Positions 29,860 to 41,548 of a DNA stretch of 64,000 bases are shown one piece after another. The stretch is from positions 755,196 to 819,195 of the forward strand of contig BJOX01000080.1 of NCBI GenBank assembly GCA_009731375.1, written 5' to 3'. Each line of letters opens with the position of its first letter. The first letter of the stretch is position 1. Both the position numbers and the translations under genes were made by a program. Under the pieces are notes generated by a model. The model saw nothing but the letters and a program-made list of their open reading frames with translations, did no database searches and had not been told where the DNA came from. This DNA is from Paulinella micropora (Eukaryota; Cercozoa; Imbricatea; Euglyphida).

Positions 29860-31420
29860 CTGTGCGATATTAATATTGCCAAAAAGCAATATTAATATTG
29901 ACATTGATGCAATATTGATATTGCAAAAAAGCAATATTAACATTGAAATGTATGCAATATTAACATTGCAAAAAGCAATATTAATATTGAAATGTATACA
30001 ATATTAGTATTGCCAAAAAGCAATATAAATATTGAAATTTTAATATTGCCAAAAAGCAATATAAATATTGAAATGTATGCAATATTAATATTACCAAAAG
30101 CAATATTAACATTGAAAATTATGCAATATTAATATTGCAAAGAAGCAATCTTATATTGAAATGTATGCAGTATTAATATTGCCAAAGAGCAATATTAATA
30201 TTGAAATTATGTAATATTAATATTTCCAAAAACAATATCAATATTGAAATGTATGCAATATTAATATTGCCAAAAAGCAATATTAATATTGAAATTATGC
30301 AATGTTAATATTGCAATTATGCAATATTAATATTGCCAAAAAGCAATATTAATATTGAAATGTATGCAATATTAATATTGCCAAAAAGCAATATTAATAT
30401 TGAAATTATACAATATTAATATTGCCAAAAAGCAATATTAATATTGAAATATATACAATATTAGTATTGCAAAAAAGCAATATTAATATTGAAATTATGC
30501 AATATTAATATTGCCAAAAAGCAATATTAATATTGAAATGTATACAAGATTAATATTGCAAAAAAGCAATATTAATATTGAAATTATGCAATATTAATAT
30601 GGCAAAAAAGCAATATTAATATTGAAATATATACAATATTAGTATTGCAAAAAAGCAATATTAATATTGAAATTATGCAATATTATTATTGCAAAAAAGC
30701 AATATTAATATTGAAATATATACAATATTAGTATTGCAAAAAAGCAATATTAATATTGAAATTGTGCAATATTAATATTGCAAAAAAGCAATATTGATAT
30801 TGAAATGTATACAATATTAGTATTGCACAAAGCAATATTAATATTGAAATTATGCAATATTAATATTGCAAAAAAGCAATATTAATATTGAAATATATAC
30901 AATATTAGTATTGCAAAAAAGCAATATTAATATTGAAATCATGCAATATTAATATTGCCAGAAAGCAATGTTAGTATTGAAATGTATGCAATATTAATAT
31001 TGCCAAAAAGCAATATTAATATTGAAATGCATGCAATATTATTATTGCAAAAAAGCAATATTAATATTGAAATTATGCAATATTAATATTGCCAAAAACC
31101 AATATTAATATTGAAATGCATGCAATATTATTATTACAAAGAAGCAATATTAAGATTGAAATTATGCAAGATTAATATTGCCAAAATGCAATATTAATAT
31201 TGAAAATATTTAAATTGATGCAATAATATTATTTATTATTGCTAAAAAGCAATATTAATATTGACATCGATGCAATATTAATATTGAACAAAAGCAATAT
31301 TAATATTACATAGAATCAATATTTATATTAAAAATATTGAAATTGATGCAATATTAATATTGCAAAAAAGGCAACATTTCAATTAAAAAAAATATTGCTG
31401 GGACTTAAGAACTGGCCACC
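29860..31420. repeat. palindromic array 4: CAATATTAATATTG with alternating spacers
   Basis: About 60 copies of the palindrome CAATATTAATATTG. Spacers alternate regularly, CCAAAAAG or CAAAAAAG and then AAATTATG or AAATGTATG, so the true unit is about 43-45 bp with two palindromes. The array weakens to AT-rich sequence after 31200. Confidence 0.95.
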
Positions 31421-31828
31421 AGTGAGAAATATTGAAAAAAGGAGCAATCAATATCCATAAAAAAATATTGATTTTTCCAAAAAATATATTGATTTTTTCA
31501 ATATTTTTTATTTTAAAAAAGTATTGAAAGCTGAATTTAAGGTATCCGGTGCCACTAGGTGAGTTTTTTTTAGGTTACACTGCCGGCCCAGCAGCAAAAT
31601 CCGCTATATAAAATCAATATTTTCTTCAATATTAATATTGATTTTTAGTCAATATTAATATTGACTTAAAATCAATATCTCAGAATTCCGGGTAGTGCTG
31701 CAGAAATAGCTACCTGCCTGCCTGCTGCCTGCGAAGTCTGCAGCTACTTACCACTAGTACTAGTACAGCTAGTACTATTAATATTACTACTATATATATT
31801 TATATATATATAACTATACTAGTAGTAC
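31421..31828. other. no gene seen; AT-rich sequence with further palindromes
   Basis: Contains CAATATTAATATTG-type palindromes at 31620-31680 and (TA)n near 31790. Two short segments of balanced composition (31540-31610, 31680-31760) carry no frame of note. Confidence 0.5.
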
Positions 31829-31831
31829 TAA

Positions 31832-31894
<63 letters not shown>

Positions 31895-31918
31895 GTAGTA
31901 CTGCTGCTGCTGCTGCTG

Positions 31919-31955
<37 letters not shown>
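31829..31955. repeat. (TAC)n microsatellite ending the old Copia element
   Basis: TAC repeats with a TGC block. The minus-strand Copia reverse transcriptase frame runs directly into it at about 31960, so the 3' part of that element was lost at this microsatellite. Confidence 0.95.
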
Positions 31956-31959
31956 GCGG

Positions 31960-32820
31960 TCTGGTATGGACAGCTAAAAATATGAGCATCCCAATAAGGC
32001 ATCTAAGGTCATAGCGCAAAAGGTGATGGTCCTTCTTCAGGGGAGCGGGGTTATCGGAAGTGAACGGCGTTTTGGCCTGTATCTCCCTCATGTAACCCAG
32101 CTCCTCTAAGATTAGCAGCTCGAACTTGCGCTGGTGGAACGCAATCCCCTTTCCAGTCTGAATGATCTGGATGTTTTTGAACACAGTAGCCTTACCCAGA
32201 TCCTTACATCGGAAACCCCTCTTTTCGAGCTGCTTCACCATCTTGGTGTGTCTTTCTTGAGATGCAGCATAGCAACCATCATCAACATGAAAGGACACAA
32301 GTTGAGTGGTTTGTGAGCTACTCCCGTGCTTTACGAAAGAGGCTCGGTCTAACGTGAGGGGCTTGAACTCTAGTTCAGTTGTGAGCTCCACATACAGCAT
32401 GTCATACCAAAGACGGCCCGCCTCCGGGTGCCTGTATAAAGCTTTCTTTAGAAGCCAGATGTACCCTGTCATCTGAAATTCAGCCGGCGGTTTGACATAT
32501 ATGTCAAATCAACCATAAGTCTATCCCAAAAAGTCTGCCTAAGCTATCATGAGCAAAATAGTCCTATGCTGGGCTGTAGGAAAGTAAGTCTTTTTAGGAT
32601 TGTACTGTGCATAAGCTTTCAGGAGGTCCCCTCTGAGGGTTATACAGGCTTTATGGAATTCATCCGCAGTACCTTGCTGTTTTACAGTGTCTATCTCTTT
32701 TATCGCTTCACTCACTTTTGGCAAAACAAACGCCTTTAGTTCTTTGAGCTGTTTGAATTCTTTCTGTCTAGCTTGTTTACTGTCTTTCGGTTTTTTGTGC
32801 TACGGGGAATTCCGGGAATT
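31960..32820 (-). pseudogene. Copia reverse transcriptase fragment
   Basis: Read on the minus strand: LLKAYAQ and KTYFPTAQHRTILLMIA, the Copia block usually seen as ETFAPV..S.R.LLA. After a stop comes FDIYVKPPAEFQM, WLLKKALYRHPEAGRLWYD, then the catalytic SFHVDDGCYAAS (FHVDD for YVDD), FRCKDLGKATVFKNI and, at the end, LRCLIGMLIFLAVHTRP, where the (TAC)n array cuts it off. Stops and shifts show that it is dead. Confidence 0.85.
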
Positions 32821-32821
32821 T

Positions 32822-32826
32822 CTCAC
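32822..32826 (+). other. target-site duplication CTCAC (left)
   Basis: CTCAC directly before the left LTR is repeated at 40896-40900 directly after the right LTR. Confidence 0.75.
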
Positions 32827-33350
32827 TTATTATTATCATATTCTCAATATTATATTAATTGCTTCGGATTTCCCTGATATCTGTAATAAATACATCAGTA
32901 ACGGTATTATTAATCATTGTAATCAACGTATTAATTATTGTAATTAACGTGATATTGAATCGATTCTGAATAATGTTTTCCATATCATTACCTATATTTC
33001 GCCACTTTTCATATTCAATTTCCAATATACGACCAATTACTTTCAACGTATTAACCGATCTGATTAGTCCAGCAGCGTCACATCTCTAAACTGACATCCC
33101 TTGTACCTTTTGCCTAATCATATGTCTTACTTAACAGTTCGACCCCAGTTCGGTGTAGGCAATAGACATATATTACGAGCACGCTCCCATACAGGCATGG
33201 GGTCAGTTTAGCGATCGGTTACTACACTTTGTCTGTTTCATTATCACTGAATAAATCTCTGTTTCAGGTACTCAAATCAATCTGAAGTTATGACACTTAG
33301 CTGACGGATCTGACCTTTTAATTATTTAAGTAAAACTAAGTCATGGCAGG
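32827..33350 (+). repeat. left LTR of the nested Copia element
   Basis: Nearly identical to 40376-40895, with a few substitutions and small indels near the 5' end (TTATTATTATCAT against TGTTATTATCAT). The end (TAAGTCATGGCAG) also carries the first ATG of the gag frame at 33343. The last few bases differ from the right copy. Confidence 0.85.
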
Positions 33351-35516
33351 TCATGAGCCAGCCATTGCTAAGCTTACGCTTAAAGTCCCCCGCCTTTCAA
33401 CTCAAGTTACGAGGAGCATCGAGCATGCGTATGAGTTCGACAACTTCCGCTGGTCTACTCTACAGTTCTGCGAAGGCGTGGACCCAAGGTTTCTGATTTT
33501 TCTGCGCGACAACAACTCGCCCCTGACTACTGCCGAGCTGAAACTCATCATTACCCCTGATGCTGCCCCTGCTCCACCTGCCGTGGACCCCTTTGCTGAC
33601 ATGCGTCTAGCTGTTTTTGGTCTGCCTTCTAACCCCACCTTTGAACAACTGCAAAACTGTTTTGACCCACTAACACGCATAAAACTGACTGGCTGAAGCT
33701 GTAGCTGGACACCCTGCAATGGTTTCTAGCCGATCTGCCGGTAGGGAGCCACACGAGATGTGGTCTGCCCTTATTGCTGAATTTGGTCAAATGGGCACTC
33801 TCAGTACTGCCCAACTGCAGGCACAACATGTGGCTGACCAATTAACCCCAACACTGACATAGAGAAATGGATCAATCTATTCAAATGGAGACTAGAAATA
33901 ATCGCTCTAACACAACACTTTGACGAAGGGTATAAATGTAATGAGTTTATCTTGAAGCTCAACAACGCCAACACACAACTATCGGTTCCAAAGCTGCCCA
34001 GCGTTATTACACCCCAGTCAATGACGTTGACAGGCCAACCTTCAGAGAGCTTTGTAGTTACGTCAAATCATTGACGCAAGCTGACAAGCTATCAGAAAAC
34101 TTAGGCAATCTTTCTATCTCAGATGATAAAAAGACACCTTTGTTTTATGCCCGCGACAACCGAGAGAGAACAGCCGTAAAGTGTCACAGCTGTCGCGGTC
34201 CCCATACGGTTAGAGACTGTCAAAACAAGTGCGTGCCCATGCCGCCACCTCAAAAGTCTTGCGCTAAATTTCCATGGCATCGACCCTACGACTGCCCAAT
34301 CCGACGCGAGATTTACGGCAACGCACGTAGTCGTTCACGTTCCCAATCCCCTCACCGTTCTAAGAGCCCTCACCGGTCCAGAAGCCCATCCCATTTCCGT
34401 AGTCCCGGCCCACCTCGACGTAGCCAAAACGACAGAGGCCGCTCACCTACCCGGAACCGGGTGCACTTTGCGGAAGAGATCGAGGAACACGTTGAGGGGG
34501 AGACCACACAAGGCGTCATTGAAGACGATGACGGTTGGTGCGGTCTAATGGAAGACGAAGCAGAAGAATTGCAACGAGAATACAGAGAAAAGTTGAAGCA
34601 ACAAGAAGAAGAGGATATGAAGGAACTCTTACTTCACTTCGCAAATGAGGAGAGGCTACCTCCCAACACCATGTCTGGGGTTACAACGTCACATTTTATA
34701 CCCCCGGCTGCTCCCGCCGCCTCATCATCATCATCTCAATCTTCTGCATCCGTCGCAACTGAAAGACTTGCCCAACCACAAGCCGCCTTTTCATCATCGT
34801 CCTTAAGTCCCGGCGCCACTCCGATGGAAGAACTCGTAGAGACAGCAACAGGAGCCGATCATCCCGACAGGCCAACAAGTCCCGCTTCCGTGCGATCCGG
34901 CTCAACACGTTTCTCGTCCAGCTACGACCCAGAAGACCCGCTTCCTTCTGCATTCGGAGTGGTCAACCCGCACCAGGACTTCATCAACGATCCAACCTGC
35001 AGGCAAGAAGAAATTTCGTGGGAAAGTCTTTCTCGCGCGCAACAATTGGACGAGAATGATTTTCAAACGAAACTCAATGTTTTCGTTTACATCCAACACC
35101 TGTACCGGAAAATAGGTGAACCCCAAGGCTTCCCGGTCCCACCTCTACATTGGCCACCGGAGTGGAGGGTGGACGCCCCAAAGTCTTATGTATTCAGGGA
35201 AGACCCTTGGTATCCTAACGCAAAGCTTATTCCCCTAAAGCCCAAACTCGAGACCTCACACCTGTTGGTCGTGGGGGCAAAAAGCTTTCCGGGGATCCTT
35301 GGCATGTTCCTCCAACCCGTTGTTCAAAGAAGATTCCCCCGGACTTGCGAAATCCGGAGCCCCTTCTTGAGTCATCTGAGTCCCACCCCATCTTCCCGGA
35401 CGCACCCAGCTTTTACGCAGGACATGTCCATCACGCATTCAACCATGCTAAGTACGCAGAGATGGACTACTGGTCTATCAGATTTCGTTTCAACATTTTG
35501 CCGGCCGGATGGCTGA
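33343..35516 (+). pseudogene. Gag with zinc knuckle and RS-rich domain
   Basis: The N-terminal frame (33343-33696, MAGHEPAIAKLTLKVPRLST) ends in a stop. Gag-like remnants continue in other frames to the long frame 34071-35516, which carries a zinc knuckle CHSCRGPHTVRDC (CX2CX3HX4C). This is followed by an arginine-serine domain (RSRSRSQSPHRSKSPHRSRS) and an acidic region (EEIEEHVEGE). Gag packages the element RNA; RS domains normally recruit splicing factors and are not a standard Gag part, so this may be an acquired or convergent feature. The frame is continued by the pol frame from about 35345. Confidence 0.75.
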
Positions 35517-37231
35517 GTGGAACTCCCAACTTTTGCAACTCTTGCGTCCTTTATCAGGACAACGGTATGTTACCAATTGGTTTGCCTGTATGTCCCCCTC
35601 GCCCTCCATTTTGTTGTGAGTTCTGCGACAAAGCGGAGACAAAGAAGCACAAACTAAAGAGATGCAGTGGTTGCTCATGGGTTAAGTACTGCAATCAACA
35701 GTGTCAAGTCGGCGACTATGCCGCCCACTACCGTTTCTGTTACTACGCAAGAACACCAGCCAACGCCGATCTTTACGACCCAATTGCGAAGGATGTGCTC
35801 CCCGGATGTGGAATTGGTAGCGTTAACTACCGATTCGCTCTGTTCGCCTATCAGCATTTGCTCCGATACGAAATAATACCCACCGGAGAACAATCCCTTC
35901 GCATTGCTGCGAAACGCCCGCTGTCCATTCAAGCTGAGAAAGTTCGTGGTATGTTTTGGCGTCTTGCCGGTTTTCCTACTTATGACCTCGTCAAGGCCAA
36001 TCGTATCCTTCTACAAGGAAACATTGACCTTAACGAGCGTCTAAGACAGGATCCATTTCGTTTGATCAAGCCCTTTACCCTCGTGAGCTATGATCCCGAC
36101 CAACAAGCAGTCGACAGCAAGGCACAGTGCGAGCCCATCGCTAAAGACCCTCAATGTCTTTACGCACTTACTCCCACTGTCCACACCGTTTTCGACACAG
36201 GCACGAACCGTACCATCGTCAATCCCAATTCTTCAATCGCCAACGTTTCTACCGGTCCAACCGCTCATCTGTCCGGTATCTCATCAGAGACGATAAAGAT
36301 TAGGAAAAAGGTTACGTTCCATTGGCAAACGGTGCCTGGCCGGGGAGAAGCTTCCAGTTTCCTTCTTCCCGACTCCTTGCTGGTGGATCAGACACCCTAC
36401 TCTTTGGTATCTCCCGGCATCCTAGATAACAAACATGGCCACGCAACTATCTTTCAAAACAACCAAGCATTTGTGTTGCACCAGCCCATAGTGATAGAAC
36501 CCGCAAGGATCAAGATAAGAGGCAGGATGACGCCAAACCTGCTATATCGTTCCGACACACCTGACGATATCCCCCTTGACCCCAATAGCCGGTTCTTCCC
36601 ATCTGCCACAAACAACACAAAAGCCGTTGTCAACTTCTCTCTCAACCCGAGAGCAACTAAGGGAACTATGACAGCATTGGAGGCACACAGGCTCAGTGGT
36701 CACGGCATGGAAGGACCCATGGAGCAAATCTCATATGCCCTCAACCGAAAAATTAGTGACTCCCTTTGGCGTCGCAAATTGTCACATCTGTGCCACTCAT
36801 GCTCCCTAGCTTCTCGGAAAAAGTTGCCCTTCTACGTGGACAATGAAGCCCTCGACACCCAATTCAAACTTTTTGAGGCATTCTGTTTGGACTTTAAGTC
36901 CAAGTCCCAACTTTCCCTCCAAGGGAACCGGTACATCCTACTGGTAAAGGAAGTGAAAGCTCGATTTTCTTTCAAGCTTTATTTCCCTACCAGAGAGGCT
37001 CAACTTTATGTACCGTGGGTGATCAAAGTGTTTGCCTTCTTCCAACGCCAGACCGGCATGACGATCAAACAGATCAGACTTGACGGTGAGTTTATTGCAT
37101 CTACGTTTGTTGAGCACTGTAAAAACAAAGGCATCATCATGAAACACACCACCCCTGGCGAGCCACGTTCCAATCCCGGTGCCGAACGGACTTTCAAACA
37201 GGCACACGACGGGCACAGGCTATCATGGTAG
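35345..37231 (+). pseudogene. Copia Pol part 1: MYND finger, protease, integrase
   Basis: Residues about 85-125 form a MYND-type zinc finger: CCEFCDKAETKK, then LKRCSGCSWVKYCNQQC and AAHYRFC, with the full Cys/His pattern. Then comes the retropepsin active site VFDTGTNRTIVN near 36190, and a gag-pre-integrase HHCC-like stretch (LEAHRLSGHG, LCHSCS). The integrase core follows with the first Asp in FCLDFKSKS, the second in IRLDGEF and the Glu in NPGAERTFK. A frameshift at 37225 sends the frame on to 37512 (FKGKSPYEITLKRVFPLDFP). MYND domains bind proline-rich peptides in host regulators; in a Copia polyprotein this is unexpected. Confidence 0.85.
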
Positions 37232-37741
37232 ATACAAAGTTCCCATACGCTTTGTGGGAAGAGGCAGAACGAGCAGAACACGCTATCCGTATGATCACTC
37301 CAAGCCCAAACAAACCGTTCAAAGGCAAATCCCCGTATGAGATAACACTCAAACGCGTTTTTCCCCTTGATTTCCCCCGTCCGGTTGGTTGCCTCGCCTT
37401 TGTTCGATTTCAGAAAGCACAACAACGTCCCATGGCAAAAGCAGGTGTACTCGCCAGCTTCAACATTTTTGGCCGAACTTACCGGGTTTGCTACACGCCG
37501 CACGAAAAATAATAGAGTCTCGCAACGTAAAGTTGACATCTGGCAGAGAGGCTACAATGCCAGGGCACTGCAACGTCCTTGGGAGTTTGATGGCCCACCC
37601 ATCTCCCAACCCAACCCCTTCACAGTTGTCAAGGTAGAAAAGGTACACAGTCCGGAAACGGACCACGTCGTCCAACCGTCACCTCCGTCGCCACCTTCCG
37701 ATCCAATTGAGGACTGCGACGACGAAAATAACTGCCATTAA
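37225..37741 (+). pseudogene. Copia integrase C-terminal region and linker
   Basis: Continues the integrase after a frameshift: PNKPFKGKSPYEITLKRVFP and PRPVGCLAFVRFQK, then a second shift gives a linker rich in Pro and Ser (QPSPPSPPSDP). Such linkers separate integrase from reverse transcriptase in Copia polyproteins. Confidence 0.75.
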
Positions 37742-38115
37742 CCTTTTCCGTTCCCACACGACCGACCCCAGCCTCCTCAACCACTACCTGCCCCACCACA
37801 ACTCGGTTCCCCGCCTCCCGTCGAAGTTCAGACGAATGCACGCGTTCAACGCCCCGCCTTGCATTCTCAGCTCAACCTACGTGGCACTGCTGGGCCCCTA
37901 GTCCGTCGTTCGCTGCGTTTTGCTGCAAGTCCAATTGGCTCGAGACTCGCCGCTTCCCATCGGCTAGGCCCACCTTTGCTCTCACATGCATCCTCACTCG
38001 CACCACGAGACATAAACAGCTCCATCTCATCATCCAACATCATATCATCACCCAGAGAGAGAAAGCAAACTCCATCAGAACGCAGCACTCTGTTCTTCTT
38101 GCCCTTGATGAATCT

Positions 38116-39309
38116 GTGCTTTCCTCTGATGAATGCGATGTTGAACCTGTTGCTGTTCATCTTGGAGTCAGTAGTTCTACCCTTGCAGACATGTGCAAAC
38201 CACACGAAAACGATTCACCATTTTGTTTCTTTACTCGTGCTCTACACATCCCCAAAAAAGACATACATCTTTTCCCTGAGGTAGTTGCAGCACGAAACAG
38301 AGAAATAGAGGGCTTGTTCAAAGCTGGTTGTTTTCGTTGGGTATCTCGAGCTACCGCCTATCGTGCCAACATCAAACCAATCTACACTGGATTCGTTGAT
38401 ACTGTCAAGATAGACGAAGCTACAGGTCAGCAGAGATATAAGAGTAGACTTGTTGTATTCGGCAATCTAATGTCCCCGTACAAACATTACTCGCCTTACG
38501 ATAAATCCGCTCCTGTCTGTTCCCACATGGCATTACTTACCGTTCTTTCTCTTTCAGCTGCCCTTAATCTTGACTTCGATCTTTTCGATTTTACTCAAGC
38601 TTACAGTCAAGCTGACATGATAGATTGAGTTTTTGCCATTCCCCCTGACGACTTCGAGGATTTTCGTAATCCAGAACGTCCAGAGGACGACATTTTGGAA
38701 CTCCTAAAAGCCCTTCATGGATCACCCCAAGCTGGCAGACGCTGGCACGACAAGGTTGCTCGTAAGCTCCGCAAGCTTGGGTATACCCAATCAACCATAG
38801 AGGCTTGGATGTTCTTCTTGAAGAACAATTCCAAAACGTTCCCACCTCCGTTCTTAAAGGACCCCAATACCTTGCCTTGGATCCTTTTATTACGTACCGA
38901 TGACGTTCTCGCTTTCTATCAACACCAAACCCAAGTAGAGGTTTTACGCAAACGACTTACGGAAGAGAAATTGGCCTTCACGGTCCACTCTCAAACGAAA
39001 GTCTTTTGCGGCCTCCAATTCAAACGGACCCCCAAGGGTTTACTCGTCCATCAGCGTTCATATACGCGTGGCCTACTCGAAGACCACGGTTTTGCACAGG
39101 CAAATCCAGTCCCTACACCAGCCACAGCTATAGAACCTACCCCCGCGTCCAATGACGCACATCTACGCAAATGGACTCTACCAACTCTTGTGGGAGAATT
39201 CACTTGGCCCGGACATATCTTTTGCTACAAACAACCTATCTGTTTACTCACATCACGAACCCAACACAGCATACAGCATGGCAGCCCGTATGTTACGTTA
39301 TTTCCGTAA
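38116..39309 (+). pseudogene. Copia reverse transcriptase
   Basis: The 38116-38628 part has GLFKAGCFRWVS, YKSRLVVFGN, HYSPYDKSAPVCSHM and LDFDLFDFTQAYSQADM, then a TGA. After it: VFAIPPDDFEDF, LLKALHGSPQAGRRWHD and LLRTDDVLAFYQ, where Arg-Thr replaces the usual Tyr-Val before the catalytic DD, so the active site is altered as well as truncated by the stop. Confidence 0.85.
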
Positions 39310-39952
39310 TGGTGAAAGAGGTTTGTTTTTCCCGTATAACGTAGACATGTCCAGGCTCCGTCTATCTCATTGCGCTGACGCAACGTTAGGCTGTTGCAAG
39401 TTCACCAAACGCTCACGTAGCGGTGACCTCCACGAGCTCACCGCTCCTGTGCATTGGGAGAGCAAGCGCCAGTCTACCGTTGTGACATCAACCCAAATCT
39501 CAGAAACAATGGCTATGTCCAACACTGCACGCACAGCCATTGCCTTACAACATCTACTCATCACAGAGCTACAGGTTCCCATCACCCTACCTACCCCGCT
39601 TATGGCCGACAACCGCGGCGCAATCAGTTCATAAACGAACGGCATGGGTAGCCCTCGCGCCCGCCATCTTGACCTCCGGCATCACTACATCGTTGAAACA
39701 GTGCGTGAAGGACGCCTTACCCCGCGATACATCAAGACGACCGAAAACCGCGCCGACATCTTCACGAAGGACCTTCCTGCGCCCGCCCATCGATCATTCA
39801 ACGATCAGCTTACCGTCCCACTTGAGCAGTTCATGTTGCCAGACGAAGACGCGCCCCCGCGCATCCCTCGCTTGGACACCGTCATGCCGGAGCTCGGCCG
39901 ATTTATTGAAAAGCGCCCCAGGCGAAAGGCAAAGAAGCGCAAAGACAATTGA
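39152..39952 (+). pseudogene. Copia RNase H
   Basis: Frame 39152-39634 carries LRLSHCADATLGCCKFTKRS and VHWESKRQSTVVTSTQISET (RNase H core with Asp and Glu), then ADNRGAISS. After a TAA, frame 39644-39952 gives ARHLDLRHHYIVETV, NRADIFTKDLPAPAH and a basic end (RRKAKKRKDN), the usual Copia C-terminus. Confidence 0.85.
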
Positions 39953-40375
39953 CTGCCTTCTACGATTAACGATTTAAGTCACTTTAACTAATTTAAGCCG
40001 AATTACTATTAGCTCAAATTCAAAGTGCCCGTTTACTGATTTGACTTTTTGCGTCCAGTCGCAATTGATAATTCTAACTTTCTGTAAGTTCGACTGCAGC
40101 AATCCTCAGCAGTCTAAATATAACTTGCGACAATCATCCGACTCGCTCTAAAGCGTATCCCTGTTAATTCCTGATATGTCAGAATAGAGTATGAATTATT
40201 TATTTATTTCACACTCAGATTTCATGCACACTAATGTTAAACTTCATATAATAATTACGCTTTCCCCTTAATGAACATACTAATACATGACTTATTTTAT
40301 TTCATCCGTACCTCTTGCGCCACCGCAAATGTTCATTCTTTATATTCACATACTGATATATTGTCCGGGGGGGAG

Positions 40376-40895
40376 TGTTATTATCATATTCTCATATATT
40401 TATTGCTTCGGATTTCCCTGATATCTGTAATAAATACATCAGTAACGGTATTATTAATCATTGTAATCAACGTATTAATCATTGTAATTAACGTGATATT
40501 GAATCGACTCTGAATAATGTTTTCCATATCATTACCTATATTCCGCCACTTTTCATATTCAATTTCCAATATACGACCAATTACTTTCAACGTATTAACC
40601 GGTCTGATTAGTCCAGCAGCTTCACATCTCTAAACTGACATCCCTTGTACCTTTTGCCTAATCATATGTCTTACTTAACAGTTCGACCCCAGTTCGGTGT
40701 AGGCAATAGACTTATATTACAAGCACGCTCCCATACAGGCACGGGGTCAGTTTAGCGATCGGTTACTACACTTTGTCTGTTTCATTATCACTGAATAAAT
40801 CTCTGTTTCAGGTACTCAAATCAATCTGAAGTTATGACACTTAGCTGACGGATCTGACCTTTTAATTATTTAAGTAAAACTAAGTCATGGCAGCA
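40376..40895 (+). repeat. right LTR of the nested Copia element
   Basis: Begins TGTTATTATC after a G-rich polypurine tract and ends GGCAGCA. Paired with 32827-33350; the flanking CTCAC at 40896-40900 is the target duplication. Confidence 0.85.
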
Positions 40896-40900
40896 CTCAC

Positions 40901-41548
40901 AAGACAATACTCTGCCTGGTTTTCCTCCCGGGCGCATACCGTAACATGAGCATTCCTTGTCCACTTTCTCGTGATAATGTTCTCACTCGAAATTTCTGCT
41001 TGTTCGTGTAATCTCCATTCTGGTTTACGTGAAAGACTGCAACTGAACGTATTCGCTAATGAATAAAAACGTAATCCGAACTTAGAGGATTGACCCGGAC
41101 GTGAATCCGAAGTACATGAGACTTGAAGCAAGTTAAAACAAACACAATTGACGGACTATTCCTTCTGAAGAATTCAGGCAGATTGACTTCCGGATGTCAG
41201 TTAATGACACTAAAATAATCCCACGACTACTTCCTTAGTACTGGAACTGAACTTTACTGAGAATACAATCACTTTCCGTTTTACTCTAGTAGTAAGCCAT
41301 GTCACTACAATGATTATGATAATAAGCACAACTATTGACTATGACTAATTATAATATGGACTGAATGACTGTAACTAGTTCTACCTATACTGCGTCTTAC
41401 CTGACCATCTGTCCGTACTGATTAAAATGGTAACTGACGTGTTATATTGGTAAACAGTTAGGTGCCACCTGTGCCACTAAATAACAACTAACGCGAAAAA
41501 CTGTATTATCGTAATTACAAATGTTAAGACATGTGAGGCTGTGACGGT
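40901..41548 (-). other. no domain seen; remainder of old Copia element
   Basis: Lies between the nested insert and the old element's linker. Expected to hold the linker and the start of reverse transcriptase, but no motif can be read. Confidence 0.4.

Larger units (their letters stand above)
32827..40895 (+). mobile_element. nested, nearly full-length Ty1/Copia retrotransposon
   Basis: About 8.07 kb: LTR, gag, zinc knuckle and RS-rich region, MYND finger, protease, integrase, reverse transcriptase, RNase H, polypurine tract (GGGGGGGAG at 40366-40375), LTR. Domain order integrase before RT identifies the Copia class. Stops and frameshifts occur in gag, at 35.3 kb, 37.2 kb, 38.63 kb, 39.2 kb and 39.63 kb, yet the LTRs are similar, so insertion is fairly recent and the copy is inactive. 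Confidence 0.9.

Noticed and set aside
29860-31420. CRISPR array
   Set aside because: Repeats are regular, but the spacers are only two alternating short sequences, the repeats are palindromic and the context is eukaryotic; there are no unique spacers and no cas genes.
33343-33696. A host single-exon gene
   Set aside because: It begins at the LTR border and is followed in order by all Copia domains, so it is the Gag start.
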